A stretch of 64,000 bases of DNA from Maniola hyperantus (GCF_902806685.2 NC_048560.1:2024492-2088491), one strand, 5' to 3'; numbered from the stretch's first letter, positions 1 to 10,068 are shown. Notes: generated by a model not told the origin, from the sequence alone. Translations and numbers: made by a program.

Positions 1-62
1 GCAAGCATTTTAAAAATAAACGAAGTAAAATTCGTAGGAGAACCAAAGTGACTGACATAGCT

Positions 63-303
63 TAACGAATTAGCCAGCTGAAGTGGCAGCGGGCCACGTC
101 TGCCGCAGAACCGATGGCCGCTGGGGCAGACGTGTTCTGGAGTGAAGACCGCGTACCAAGCGCAGTGTGGGACGACCTCCAACCCGCTGGACTGACGACC
201 TAAAGAAGGCGGGGAGTGGGTGAATGAATAAGGCGGAGGACCGTGTGTGGTGGCGTGCTCTTGGGTAGGCCTATGTCCAGCAGTGGACGCAAACGGGCTG
301 ATT
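63..303 (+). pseudogene. RTE-clade LINE C-terminal fragment, degenerate
   Basis: The fragment reads as the end of an RTE-type endonuclease/reverse transcriptase protein. Recognisable pieces include QLKWQRA near the start and AYVQQWT near the end. The same C-terminal module is intact at 63602-63862, where it reads KWQWAGH ... KVLEWRPR ... GRPPARWTDDIKR ... AYVQQWTSTG. Here the frame carries internal stops and shifts, so it cannot encode protein. It ends at the usual stop just after GCAGTGGACG. The family identification rests on recall of this very common lepidopteran LINE end. Confidence 0.7.
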
Positions 304-370
304 GAGCTTAAAGGTTGATTTAGCTACTAAATCAACTTTACATCTCTTGAAGTCGTGGGCATCATCTATT

Positions 371-460
371 TGATACAAAGATAGAGTCGGAAAATCAAAG
401 AGTTCCTACGGGATTTTAAAAGTTCTAAATCCACGAAGGCGACGTCGCGGGGATCATAAA
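371..460 (-). repeat. RTE-B tail fragment
   Basis: It contains AATCAAAGAGTTCC, GGGATTTTAAA and a diverged GACGTCGCGGG, matching the 5' part of the RTE-B tail seen in full at 56150-56377. It is truncated at both ends. Confidence 0.6.
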
Positions 461-493
461 ATAGTTACAAAAAATAAATACGGTTTGCGGGGT

Positions 494-783
494 GAGAAGC
501 TGTGATAGCCTTTGGACTTCGGAGGCCGGGGTTCGATTTCCGGCACGCACCTCTATCTTTTCGGAGTAATGTAGATTAACGTCATGTTTTAAGTAATTAA
601 ATATCACTTCTTTAACGATGAAGGAAAACATCGTGATTAAACCTGCTTGACTGAAAGTTCTTCATAATATTTTCAAAGGTATGTGAAGTCTGCCAATCCA
701 AACTTGGCCAGCGTGGTAGACTATAGCCCTCTCATTCTGAGAGAAGAACCGTGCTCTATAGTGAGCCAGCTGAGATGATGTGA
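494..783 (+). repeat. SINE-1 copy (tRNA-derived)
   Basis: The head AAGCTGTGATAGCCT followed by GGGGTTCGATTTCC (B box) is tRNA-like. The body has GAAGGAAAACATCGTG, GTGTGAAGTCT-like sequence and CCAGCGTGGTAGACTA, and the copy ends in a short GAT-like tail. It is diverged and lacks part of the anticodon region. Other copies are at 22731, 23600 and 32590. Confidence 0.8.
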
Positions 784-929
784 AAAGTGAAAACGATAGT
801 TAATATTTTTATTTGCGCCTTGTAATTTTAAATAGCAAGACTATTATGGTGCAGCAAAGCATAAGTGCTGTGTAATGTAGGACAGGCGCTTTGAATTTTT
901 AACTTCAAAATTCAAATAATAATTTATTC

Positions 930-1128
930 AAACTAGCTGCCCCAGCGAACTTCGTACCGCCTAACAGTTGATTCTTTTTCAGGATTTTAAAAAAAAAATC
1001 TCCGTAAGAACCGTCCCCGTACTTCAAGGAATATTATGAAAAAAGAATTAGCGAAATCGGTTCAGCTGTTCTCGAGATTTGGGATCAGCAACACATTCAG
1101 CGATTCATTTTTATATATAGAGATAGGT
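930..1128 (-). repeat. LINE (RTE-like) fragment
   Basis: ACTAGCTGCCCCAGCGAACT followed by a long A run and TCGGTTCAGCTGTTCTCGAG resembles the widespread insect RTE tail with its 'aaaatcggttca' block. It is a single short copy with no open frame of note. The family call is from memory only. Confidence 0.45.
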
Positions 1129-2017
1129 AATAAATTACACTTTTTGATGGTCGGTTGTTGGATTTGTAAGATGATAATTATTATAGTGGTGATAATAATC
1201 ATTTCCAGGAATTTTATGTCGAATTTCACTCTTCAGTCTATGACTGTGATATTTAAGACTGGGTAAGCACCTAGGTAGTCAAATCTTGACTTGTACTTAG
1301 TAGGAAAGTCAGCCACTTTCGTTTCGCATCGAATAATTATCGGCGGCTAGCTTCGCTGGTGATTTCGACAAACAAGGAATATTATATAACTACCTACTTA
1401 CTTAGTTAAGTATTGTTTAATGATTTATTTATTCATTTGCTTTCATGGTTACATGAAGCCCCGTTAGGGCATTGCAAAGTTAAGTACATTAACAGTACAT
1501 ACATGCTAAATATATAATTATTATACAATTACATACAAACTACGTGTTACATTATTTTAAAATAGATTTTATCAGGTAATTATATAGGGCATTCATTTTG
1601 AATCGAAATTATTTTTATTTATTGATCGCACTAATTAATTAGGTAAGTTTGTTATAATGTCAATTAGTTTCTTCTTTGTTAATAATTTAGTAATATTAGG
1701 TAGGTACAAGTATGTTAATATAAAATAGTTTCGATTATCAGTAAGAATGTCATATTAAACTTAAATTAACAGGTTATAGTAAGTACAACATAGTCTGAAG
1801 CATGGATTTAGAAGTAATCATTCTTATAACTTACATAAGTATTACTTAGTACTTAGGTATTTAAAAATTCTTTGGTCTAAAGTCTAAACATACAAATAGG
1901 ATATGCAAATATACTTAGTGTCGGTCGTGCAATTCAGGTCATGTATTAAATAGGTAGGTATGGTTAGTTTTGCAGTAATTCGTCTATCTCATAGAAACAA
2001 TTCTGTATGAGCCCATG
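1129..2017. other. AT-rich stretch, nothing recognised
   Basis: The sequence is AT-rich with short GTAGGTA tracts. I see no exon, RNA gene or clear repeat in it. Confidence 0.4.
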
Positions 2018-2174
2018 TGGCTAATTCCATTGAACTATAGTCTAACCTAAACTAAAATGACAAGCCTAAATCTATTGCTATCCCTTTCATAATGCTGCTC
2101 GCGGAAAAGGATGGCATTAGATTTAGACCTGTTAATTTAGTTTAGTTTAGAGATTGTGTTCAAGAGAATCGGCC
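2018..2174. mobile_element. M5 foldback MITE
   Basis: The left arm starts GGCTAATTCCATTGAACTAT and the right arm, reverse-complemented, starts GGCCGATTCTCTTGAACACA. The arms pair with mismatches for about 70 bp and meet near 2090. Related end fragments lie at about 35595-35645 and 43555-43590. It has no coding capacity. Confidence 0.65.
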
Positions 2175-2296
2175 CCATTGCTTGAGTTTACGCTTATCCA
2201 GTGACCAGTCCATCTAACTTGCTGTCTGTGTGTCACAGACATTTTAAAAATAAGTTATAAGAGCTGCAGCTTCTCTTGTCCTGCTTTTATTATCAA

Positions 2297-3303
2297 CTAG
2301 AGGATACCCGCGACTTCGTCCACGTGGATTTACGTTTTTTTTAAATCCCGTGGGAACTCTTTGATTTCCGGTATAAAAAGTAGCCTAAGGTACCTGGGTC
2401 GAATATGGCCACTTTAAGGTTTCGTGTCTATTTTTTTCATGTTTTTGAAGACTAGAGGGCATGTCGGAGTATTTATCTCAAAGAATACCCATTAAACTAT
2501 ATTAATAGGTACTGAAAAAGTATGCAAAATATTCAATAGTTACAGATTTTCTTTACTTTTTGTAAAAAATGGGAAAATGGCCGTATTTCCGACGGCGAGG
2601 TTAATATGCCCATAGATATATGGCCATATTTTTATTGTATGAATAATTACTGTTTTTGAAGTAAACTGCAGAAAGCTTGTTTAAATAAAAGAAGATATCA
2701 GTTTCGATAGTATATTTCTTATTACAGGGCCAGTATTGTAGCATGACCTAAAATAAAAAGTAAAAAGTTCAGGTGTCCATAATTTAATACAGTAAATATG
2801 GCCAATAGCCATTGGCCATATTTTCAGTCACGCCTTTTTTCTTTTTATTCAAACGGATCATAAACACAAAAGTATTTTGAGAAATACACACAGAAATTAC
2901 AAAATACCTACAATTGCCAAACAGCATGAAAACAAATAGAAACTAATGAAATCAAAAACTAACCTAAAATGCAGGACAAAACTAACGTGAGATTTTAATA
3001 ACGGTGACATGGTTTCCTACTTGGACGACTCCTGAGGAGCTGGTGTCTGTGCGGAAGGGGTGGCGGATGCGGTGTTCGTATCAAGTCGCGAATCTCGACC
3101 ATGGTAAGGCCACGTTTAGTTTTAAAAAAGGTTTCGTTTTAGAAATAATGGTATGTGGCCATATTCGACCCAGGTACCATCCTTCCCCGGGATGCAAGCT
3201 AACTCTGTACCTACCAAATTTCATCAAAATCGGTTAAACTGTTGGGCCGTGAAAAGCTAGCAGACAGACAGACACACTTTCGCATTTATAATATTAGTAT
3301 GAA
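2297..3303 (+). repeat. RTE-B tail, split by element M9
   Basis: The left part, CGCGACTTCGTCCACGTGGA to AAAAGTAGCCT, runs to about 2389. The right part, CCTTCCCCGGGATGCAAG to CGCATTTATAATATTAG, runs from about 3178. Together they form one RTE 3' tail. The middle 780 bp is a separate inverted-repeat element (2394-3173). Confidence 0.75.
2394..3173. mobile_element. M9: 780-bp DNA element with TIRs
   Basis: The ends are CTGGGTCGAATATGGCCA and its exact inverse, and GTAC flanks both sides (2390-2393 and 3174-3177), which could be a 4-bp target duplication. ATATGGCC or its inverse recurs inside near 2403, 2617, 2797-2825 and 3154, like the subterminal binding sites of DNA transposons. A 77-codon open frame at 3004-3237 resembles nothing I know. 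The element is probably non-autonomous; the superfamily is unresolved. Confidence 0.6.
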
Positions 3304-3354
3304 TATGGATTGTTATAGCGCCAATAGAAATGAGATCATTTCAACTCTCTACTT

Positions 3355-3476
3355 ATTACGATTCGTGACTCGTGAGATACAGTCCACTAACAGACAGACG
3401 AATGTACGGACGGACAGACAGCGGAGGCTTAGTAATAGGGTTCCGTTGACACTCTTCAGGTACGGAACCCTAAAAA
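3355..3476 (+). repeat. Dispersed GACAGACGGACA / GGGTTCCGT repeat
   Basis: It has CGTGAGATACAG, then GACAGACA units, then AGTAATAGGGTTCCGTTG and TACGGAACCCTAAAAA. It is related in layout to Rep-D (for example 34612-35075) but has a different body. Confidence 0.6.
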
Positions 3477-5215
3477 CTAAAAATATTAATATAATCTGTG
3501 CATTTTGCGCCCCTACAAGGCGAGCGTGAAATTACGATGGTGCCCACCTCAGTTTCCGAACGCAATCTTACCACATGTTTAGTTTCTGAACCTTGCCAAA
3601 TAATATTCATTATGTTGGGACCCTGCGGTGAAAATTGACAATACGAGTGATGAAGTGGTGATGAACTATCGATGGACTATAATAGGGTCTTGGACTGTAG
3701 TAATAAAATAAGTCTGTTAATTGTAAGGGTGGTAAATTGGGCGGAATAGAAATATACCCGGATACGGAATAATCTACCACCTTACAAAGATTAGAGGAAA
3801 AAAAAAATAATTTTACTTACTTGATCTATCTACCTAGTAAAGAATAGAAGCTAGCCGTCGACTCCCTTGTAATGTATATGAGGTGTTATAAATGAAATTT
3901 GCTAGATGTTAGGCAAAATTGTTTTTAATGTAACTTTTACCGGGGTCGCTTAATACATAGTGATGGCTAATAATGCTTAGTTATTCTAGCTTAATGCCAA
4001 GACTTAATTTAGATACATTAGAATGCCTTAGGTAGATAGTACATAAAATCTATGTTTTAAATTTAAGATGCCATTGGCATGGAATAGACAATGACACAGT
4101 AAAATTCATAAAATTGTTTCAAAATAAAAGCTCAGTAGTAAAGACAGGGTTCTTACTGTACACATACACGAAGAAGGTTCACTAAACTGTTCCAGGATAC
4201 AAACATTTGCTTACTTGTAGGTGCGAAGACTGCAAGGTAGCTGGACGGCATCGGCCAAGCTCCCAAAACTCGATTTAACTTGATTCTTCACAACCGAAAT
4301 GTTTCATTACAAAGATTTTCACCAAGTCTTATCCATAGAATTAAGTTGCCAACGTGAATGTGCAAAAGAAATAAATACGGAAAACGAAAGCGAAATACGA
4401 AAACCGAAAACTAAAAACGGAAACGCAAACGGAAACCCTGCAACAAAGAAAACAAGATTATAATTTGTGCTGTGTGAAAATTTCGACACGTGGAATTTTC
4501 CCGATCAAACACAACTCACCTATTGAACTCCTGGCCACCAATGGTTTTCAGGAGTCCACCCACAACCCATTATCCTCATTTATTTGGGAAGGTAAAATAA
4601 CTGGAACTGAAAGGGAAATCATGAAATTAAGATTTTCTCTAACCAAACCGCCATTTTGTCGAATCCACATTACTTGATTTTTCACTCACCATAATTGATG
4701 AAACATTGAAATACGTTAGGATGACTAAATTTATAACTATTGTATTTTCCCAGGCGAAGCCATGGGCGAAAAGGAGTGAGATTTTCCTGGAACGAAAAAA
4801 TTCGTCTTCACATGTTGACTCCAGAAAAATTCTAAATCTCACCAATCGGTGTTGCCAGACGCAACCCGAGTGTGGCCGCTCTCATTTAGTTTGATCATGA
4901 AGCCAATTCATTTTTGAATATTTGCGGAACCTAAGGATATATTATAAGAACCGTTTTGTTAATGACTTAACAATAAACAAATGATATTATGGTTTTATTT
5001 AATTATTTTTGTTTTATTTTTACGACAATTGACAACGAAGCAAACGCCATCTATTGTGGCTCGAATGAACTCTGAACATCGACCCACGCGTAGTTCTGCA
5101 CCTTGATGCTAGGTGGCACCAACATACTTTGAACAAAATAGATTTTAATTAAAAGCGAAACGCTAATTAGTAGTTCAAAATTTACAACGTCACATAATGA
5201 CATGATTTTTTATAT
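3477..5215. other. No gene recognised; AT-rich with purine tract
   Basis: Nothing supportable as a gene. At about 4380-4450 there is an A/G-rich stretch of repeated CGAAAAC/CGGAAAC-like words. Short open frames at 4465-4894 have no features beyond chance. Confidence 0.4.
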
Positions 5216-5261
5216 AGCGGTAGTTAATGGGGCTAGAATTCATTATTGCAGAGAATAATTT

Positions 5262-5932
5262 AAAAAAACCGGCCAAGTCAGGCTCGCGCAATGAGGGTTC
5301 CGTACATATAGTCGTATTTTTTCAACATTTTTCACGATAATTCAAAAACTATTATGCATAAAAATAAATATCTGTTTTAGAATGTACAGGTGAAGACCTT
5401 TCATATGATACCCCACTTGATGTAGTTATCTCACTTAGAAAGTTGAAAATAACTAATTATTAAGTAGTTCATGACCATAATTTAATTTTTTTTGTGTGAT
5501 CTAACCCTAAATAATATAATGAAATAGTTAATTATATTATATAATATTATACTACTTCATTTTTCTGTATTGTGTGTAAGTACTATCCAACACACCTAGT
5601 TTCTCCTTTCACCAAAGGTTGCCTGGAAGAGATTGCTGTGAGCAATAAGGCCGCCTTTGCATACAATAATTTTGTTAGTTTAAGTTTCTGTAATAGTTAT
5701 GTAATATTTTTTGTGTGCAATAAAGTATTTCTATCTATCTATCTATCTATCTAAATTCACGGTTTTCAGATTTTTCCCCAAATGTCAGCTACAAGATCTA
5801 CCTACCTGCCAAATTTCATGATTCTAGGTCAACGGGAAGTATCCTGTAGGTTTCTTGACTGACAGACAGACAGACAACAAAGTGATCCTATAAGGGTTCC
5901 GTTTTTCCTTTTGAGGTACGGAACCCTAAAAA
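5262..5932 (+). repeat. Rep-D dispersed repeat, interrupted by a LINE tail
   Basis: It begins AAAACCGGCCAAGTC and ends GAGGTACGGAACCCTAAAAA, with the standard internal GGTATCATATGAAAGG-type and GACAGACAGACA blocks. Between CCCTAAAT (ends about 5512) and AAATTCACGG (about 5753) lies a foreign insert. An inverted copy of the GGCCGG end follows at 5965-6004. Confidence 0.8.
5513..5752 (+). repeat. LINE 3' end with (TATC)n tail inside Rep-D
   Basis: It contains GGTTGCCTGGAAGAGATTGC and GTGTGCAATAAAGTATTTC followed by TATC repeats, the pattern of a common lepidopteran non-LTR 3' end with AATAAA and a tetranucleotide tail. TAAAT occurs on both sides as a likely target duplication. A reverse fragment of the same family lies near 25545-25615. 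Confidence 0.65.
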
Positions 5933-5964
5933 TTGAAAAATATTTGTCGTTTACGCCAAAGTAG

Positions 5965-6004
5965 TTCGGAACCTTCGTTGCGCGAGCCTCTTGGCCGGTT
6001 TTTT
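5965..6004 (-). repeat. Rep-D terminal fragment
   Basis: TTGCGCGAGCCTCTTGGCCGG followed by a T run is the Rep-D end in the opposite direction to the copy just upstream. Confidence 0.65.
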
Positions 6005-6054
6005 AACATAAAAACAGAGTAAGTAATTTCTGCTGGAAAATATTTCTTAGGTAG

Positions 6055-6342
6055 TGTAGAGGTGCAACCTCTACCGTTACTTGGCTGGCAGCTATTAAGA
6101 AAACTTCGCAGCTGCCACACAACAATATTCAAATTTGGAACGCAGTAGAGAATCCTCCTGGTCACGCACGTTACGAGATTCCACATTCCCTATCATCCGC
6201 TCGTCACGTCAACATCTTCTACCATTGTATTATATAAAGCTCGCGAGCCCGTCTGTATTGTACATAACATATCAATTGTAAAGTGTAAAATAAACATCAC
6301 TATATGTAGCTGGTTCTTCATTACATCAACCCTTCAGCTACA
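6055..6342 (+). mobile_element. Solo LTR
   Basis: It starts TGTAGAGGTGCAACC and ends CCTTCAGCTACA, giving the TG...CA ends and a TGTAG/CTACA inverted terminus. GTAG flanks both sides (6051-6054 and 6343-6346), a 4-bp target duplication. Inside are a TATA-like TATATAAAG (about 6232) and a polyadenylation signal AATAAA (about 6291), in the order expected for U3-R-U5. No internal retrotransposon is present, so this is a recombination remnant. Confidence 0.7.
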
Positions 6343-6796
6343 GTAGGTACCTAAGTAATGTTAAATTCTAGCCCCATAAACTAGCGCTTAGGTACAAAAA
6401 ATCACATCATTTTATTATTAAAGTCCATGACCCTATCCGTCGGGCAGTAGGTATCTTAGGTAGATGTAACAGTGCTGTCTGCGAGTGGTGAGTGGTGGTG
6501 ACTGGTGCGACACTGATGAGAATTCTTTGAACATTGTAACCTGGAAAAATCAAAGAATTCCATGTCACTCTTCAGTGAGGTGATTCACTAACTCAGTGTC
6601 TAACACTGAATATAGCTAGTCATTTGACATTGGTTGGTTCTACATTGCTGCTTCACTGAGTGATATTAAAATAATGTCCCGTAGAAAACCTTCAATGTGC
6701 CTGGGTGGTGCTGGTCAACAGAGGGCACAGTGGATGAGGCGGAGGATTGGGTAGCTCTGGGCGGTCGGTCTGCAGTTGTCCCCCGTTGGGTCCCCG

Positions 6797-7296
6797 CATA
6801 GAGCAGAAACAAAGAGGAGTTGGCCTAAGCAACTGTGCACTGTGATTTTCAACTAGGTCCTGACGTCATCACTGTGGGCGGGGCCTTAGTTAGTATGCTG
6901 TCTGCGTTCGTCAGGTTCACATATATTGAGACTCGTATTATCGGTGTGTTTTCGCGTTTTTAAGAACAAAAGGATGAAGTGTTGTGTTTTATCGTGTCAA
7001 AGTTATTCAGACAGACGTTCTGATGCTATGAATGGTATCACATTTCATTTGTAAGTAATTTTATACGTAATTATTAAAATAGTTCTAGATTATTGACATC
7101 TAGTGTGAGACAGCTGAACTATGTAGTGACATCAATATATCGATGTTAGGTCGCTAAGCGAGTAGTTTTGCTACTAACCCGTAGATGGAAAATTGAGAAG
7201 TGGGCGGCGTTCCACAACCCCTCACCCCGCAAAATGTCACTCGATATTTCATAGGGAAATCTTAATACAACATCTCCTCTTTGTTTCTGCTCTATG
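6797..7296. mobile_element. Block bounded by 23-bp perfect inverted repeats
   Basis: CATAGAGCAGAAACAAAGAG (plus GAG) at 6797-6819 is exactly inverted at 7274-7296. No clear flanking target duplication is visible. The block contains a THAP-like exon, so it may be a relic of a THAP-bearing DNA transposon (P or Kolobok type). A host gene exon with chance-retained repeats remains possible. Confidence 0.45.
6974..7050 (+). pseudogene. THAP-domain first exon (partial)
   Basis: ATG at 6974 opens a 25-codon reading that ends in the middle of a codon at a strong donor, TT|GTAAGT, at 7051. The peptide MKCCVLSCQSYSD ... GITFHF has the spacing of the start of a THAP C2CH zinc finger: Cys-x2-Cys near residues 4-8, then a conserved 'FH-F' before the intron. 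THAP proteins bind DNA and occur as host factors and as P-element-type transposases. No second exon is seen downstream before 7.4 kb. Upstream are TGACGTCATC (6862) and GGGCGGGGCC (6877), which look like promoter motifs. Whether it is transcribed or dead cannot be judged; it is annotated as a remnant because no continuation was found. Confidence 0.5.
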
Positions 7297-7649
7297 TGCG
7301 ACATCCTCCATGTCGCTCGGCCACGCTGCCCGTGATACGATGGCATGTCCAGAAGGGCTTTGGCAAGGCGGCGGCATAAGTACTTAACTAACATCTGGTC
7401 GCCTCAGGTAGGTAGATGACGCAAAATCTTTTAGGAATCGCTTTTAGGGTTCGGTGCCAGAGACTCAAGAACTATGTCTCCTCCTAAGCAGAGAATAATT
7501 AAAAAGTTTTTTTTTCTATATACCTACTGTCCATTAAGTAGGTAGTAGGCAGGTACCTAATCGCAAAGTTGCGATATTAGTGCATTCGTCTACCAAGCTC
7601 TGAATTTACCGCCCGGGGCACGGGCACACGAGTAGATCTCCGGCTTGCC

Positions 7650-7700
7650 ACCTAACTAATGCCTACCCTGGCTTCAAACACTGCAATGTGCACGCCACTG
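7650..7700 (-). mobile_element. M1 hAT MITE end fragment
   Basis: TACCCTGGCTTCAAA ... TGCACGCCACTG is the reverse complement of the 5' end of the M1 family (copies at 27834, 28588 and 45299). Only about 50 bp remains. Confidence 0.6.
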
Positions 7701-7747
7701 CTACGGACCGAGGAAATAGCTAACAAAAATGTTTTGTACTTATATAT

Positions 7748-7787
7748 AATAAACTTATCTTATCTTATCTTATCTTATATGTATAGG
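7748..7787 (+). repeat. (CTTAT)n microsatellite with AATAAA
   Basis: AATAAA is followed at once by CTTAT units, as in a LINE 3' terminus with a pentameric tail. Confidence 0.5.
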
Positions 7788-7871
7788 TATACAATTATAC
7801 ATGTAAGTAAGTAGGTAGGAACGTCACCGTCACCTACAGTCTACACCGTCTACACGCAAGGTAGGTAGGTA

Positions 7872-8109
7872 CTACCCGTGCGCAATAAGTTGAGACCTGG
7901 GGGGCGGTGACGCCACAGACGCGTGGTTGTACTGTAGACAAAAATTGGAGCGCGTCGTCGTTGCGTGACGTAAGCAAGTATCTACGAGACTAAGGTGTTA
8001 AAAAAATGGCGTTGTCTACAGTACAACACGGGAGCTTGAGGGGAAGTTACAGGGGAAGCTGGCAGAGGGTTGCATTCCAGGCGAGTCTCAACTTATCGCG
8101 CACGGGTAG
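7872..8109. mobile_element. M2 MITE, TA-flanked
   Basis: CTACCCGTGCGCAATAAGTT at the left is inverted at the right as AACTTATCGCGCACGGGTAG, one mismatch. TA borders both ends (7870-7871 and 8110-8111). The second copy at 33447-33680 is nearly the same length and also TA-flanked, pointing to a Tc1/mariner-type element without transposase. Confidence 0.75.
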
Positions 8110-8544
8110 TAGGTATCTATTTAGGTACAAGTTTCGTTTTTGCGCTGACTTTCTACATTTCGAAGGTCTTCTTTTATGTTGTAGGTATTCCAACTGTACC
8201 TACTGTTAACTGTACCTACCTATCTACTGTTGGATGAACAGCTCGTAACACTAAGGACTCCACGCAGTCTTTGTACATAGAAAATAAAAAGATTTTGAAA
8301 AATTATTTACTACAATTTATCTAGTTACTTAATCACCACAGCGGGCTCAGCTAAGTCGCTCGCCATTAGAGAAATGAAAAATGAGACCCTGCGGCGACAA
8401 TTAATTAAATGGTCGCGTTCCGGAGGCAAGACAATATGGCGACTTTAAACACTGCAAATTATTGTTTTTAGTTAAGAGACATATTGGCCCCGTGTCATAC
8501 CTACCTATCAGGGAGACAGCATCAAGACCGGGAACAATGTACCT

Positions 8545-8870
8545 ATATATCACTTATCACCAGGTGAGATTGCAGTCAGAGCCGTCTTTAACCTATTGGA
8601 GGCCCTGGGCACTGAGTAAGTAAAAACAAGAAGGCTCGGATATATAAGTCAATCTTGACTGGTTAACAATCTCTATGGTTCTATGTTTGGAGGGCCTTTT
8701 TGACCTTTGATTTTTCGGTAAAAAAGTAACGGTCAGTCGTTTATAGTTTGGTGATTTGGTGGCAGCGACTAGCAGGCCCCTATCGATCGTGGACCCTGGG
8801 CACGTGCCCAGAGTGCCCAGTGGGAAAGAGAGCCCTGATTGCAGTCAAGGGCTAACTTGTATCTGAATAA
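8545..8870 (+). repeat. SINE-2 tail split by a hAT element
   Basis: CACCAGGTGAGATTGCAGT at the left continues as CAAGGGCTAACTTGTATCTG at the right. This matches the tail of the SINE-2 copy at 47851-48199 in the other orientation. Confidence 0.6.
8577..8837. mobile_element. hAT-type non-autonomous element (261 bp)
   Basis: The ends are CAGAGCCGTCTTTAACC and, inverted, CAGGGCTCTCTTTCCC. The 8 bp ATTGCAGT is duplicated at 8569-8576 and 8838-8845, the hAT signature. The subterminal GGCCCTGGGCAC and its inverse are typical of the animal-wide CAGGGCCG hAT MITEs. It is nested in a SINE-2 tail. Confidence 0.85.
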
Positions 8871-8979
8871 CAAAAAATGACAACACATAGGTATCAATCA
8901 ATCAATTGAAATTGATCGTCTCGGTCTGTGGATGGTTGACAGACTTTGGGCTTTGTCGGTGCTGGTTAATATCACTAGC

Positions 8980-9156
8980 ATCAGCCCCCCAATTGTGTAA
9001 GAATAACCATTTCATGGCTATCGCAATCGTCAAGAATTCTGCCCTTTGATTGGCTGTGAAAAAATGTAAACAGCGAATCAACCAATCAAAGGGCAGAATT
9101 TCTTGACGATTGCGATAGCCATGAAATGGTTATTCTTACACAATTGGGGGGCTGAT
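8980..9156. mobile_element. M3 foldback element, 74-bp arms
   Basis: ATCAGCCCCCCAATTGTGTA at the left is inverted at the right as TACACAATTGGGGGGCTGAT. The arms 8980-9053 and 9081-9156 match almost perfectly except one extra base, with a loop of about 27 bp. Such identity suggests recent movement or gene conversion. No coding capacity. Confidence 0.8.
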
Positions 9157-9780
9157 CCTACCTAAGTACCTACTTACCTGCCTAATAACTGTAGAAACCT
9201 AAGAGTCAAAATCTGATTCTCTAGAAGATCTGGGAAGTGGGAATACCCTATAAAAACTCCTACCATTAGTAGGGATGTGATAAATGGAAAGAGAAGTCAC
9301 GACCGTTAGCAATAAGAAATAATATCTACAACTTAAACCTACCCACAAGTCGGTACAATTCCAGTTAGGTAGGTAGGCACCTACCTCTACCTTAATCCTT
9401 TACGACCAAGTCAAGTCTAGAAAGCTCTACACCAAACACTACCAAGTAATATCATAAAGTAATTGACATATCATAAAATTCAAATTCCGAACTACCGATA
9501 GTTAAACTGAATATCACGACCCTCGCTTCGATATCATAAATCATAAATAACCCATTATTTATTGCCCGGTACAATTTCACCCACGTACCTACCTACTGTT
9601 ACAATAACAACTTATTGTTTATTTTGTACCTAATAGAAAATATGCACTGTCGTTCCGAATACGACAGAAAAAATATATATCTTCGACTCATTTTCCTTTC
9701 CTTTAAATAAAACAAAATAGTCTAGAGAGACACGTCGTTAAAACAATTGAGTTGTTGTCGATAAGTTGTGTCACATAACT
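9157..9780. other. No feature recognised
   Basis: AT-rich with GTAGGTA tracts. Nothing supportable. Confidence 0.4.
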
Positions 9781-10068
9781 AATTTTGTTACATTCGATTT
9801 TCAAACTTCCCGCCGTTTTTTTTAAGGGTCACAGTCGAGATGGGTTTTTATGTTGGTACGCCAGTTTGGAGCGCGGGAAACGAAAGTGGTTACATATTTA
9901 TAAAATGGAATCGATTTTTAAATAAGCCAATGGTAAGCCGTCGTTGAAGAGGCGGGTTCGCAATTCGAATGCTCCTCCCCGCATTGCATGCCAGATGAAC
10001 TATCTCGTGGACCCGTGGTTTTTGTTCATTCATTCGCGCAGCGTCCGTAGACGCGAGCGGTTCTGCTG
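9781..10068 (+). promoter_or_regulatory. CpG-rich unique island; possible promoter or first exon
   Basis: This stretch stands out from the AT-rich surroundings by its CpG words and lack of any repeat match. A TATA-like TTTATAAAATGG lies at about 9897, and a donor-like GCT|GTAAGA follows at about 10068. This is suggestive only. It could be a promoter with a short non-coding exon, or a conserved enhancer. Confidence 0.25.

Larger units (their letters stand above)
5217..6386. mobile_element. Inverted-repeat-bounded block holding nested insertions
   Basis: The left TAGTTAATGGGGCTAGAATT and the right complement TAGTTTATGGGGCTAGAATT pair. The imperfect pairing extends outward through GATTTTTT to about 50 bp. 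Almost all the interior is later insertions: Rep-D, a LINE tail and a solo LTR. The outer element is probably a small MITE. A related arm occurs near 10838-10885. Confidence 0.45.
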
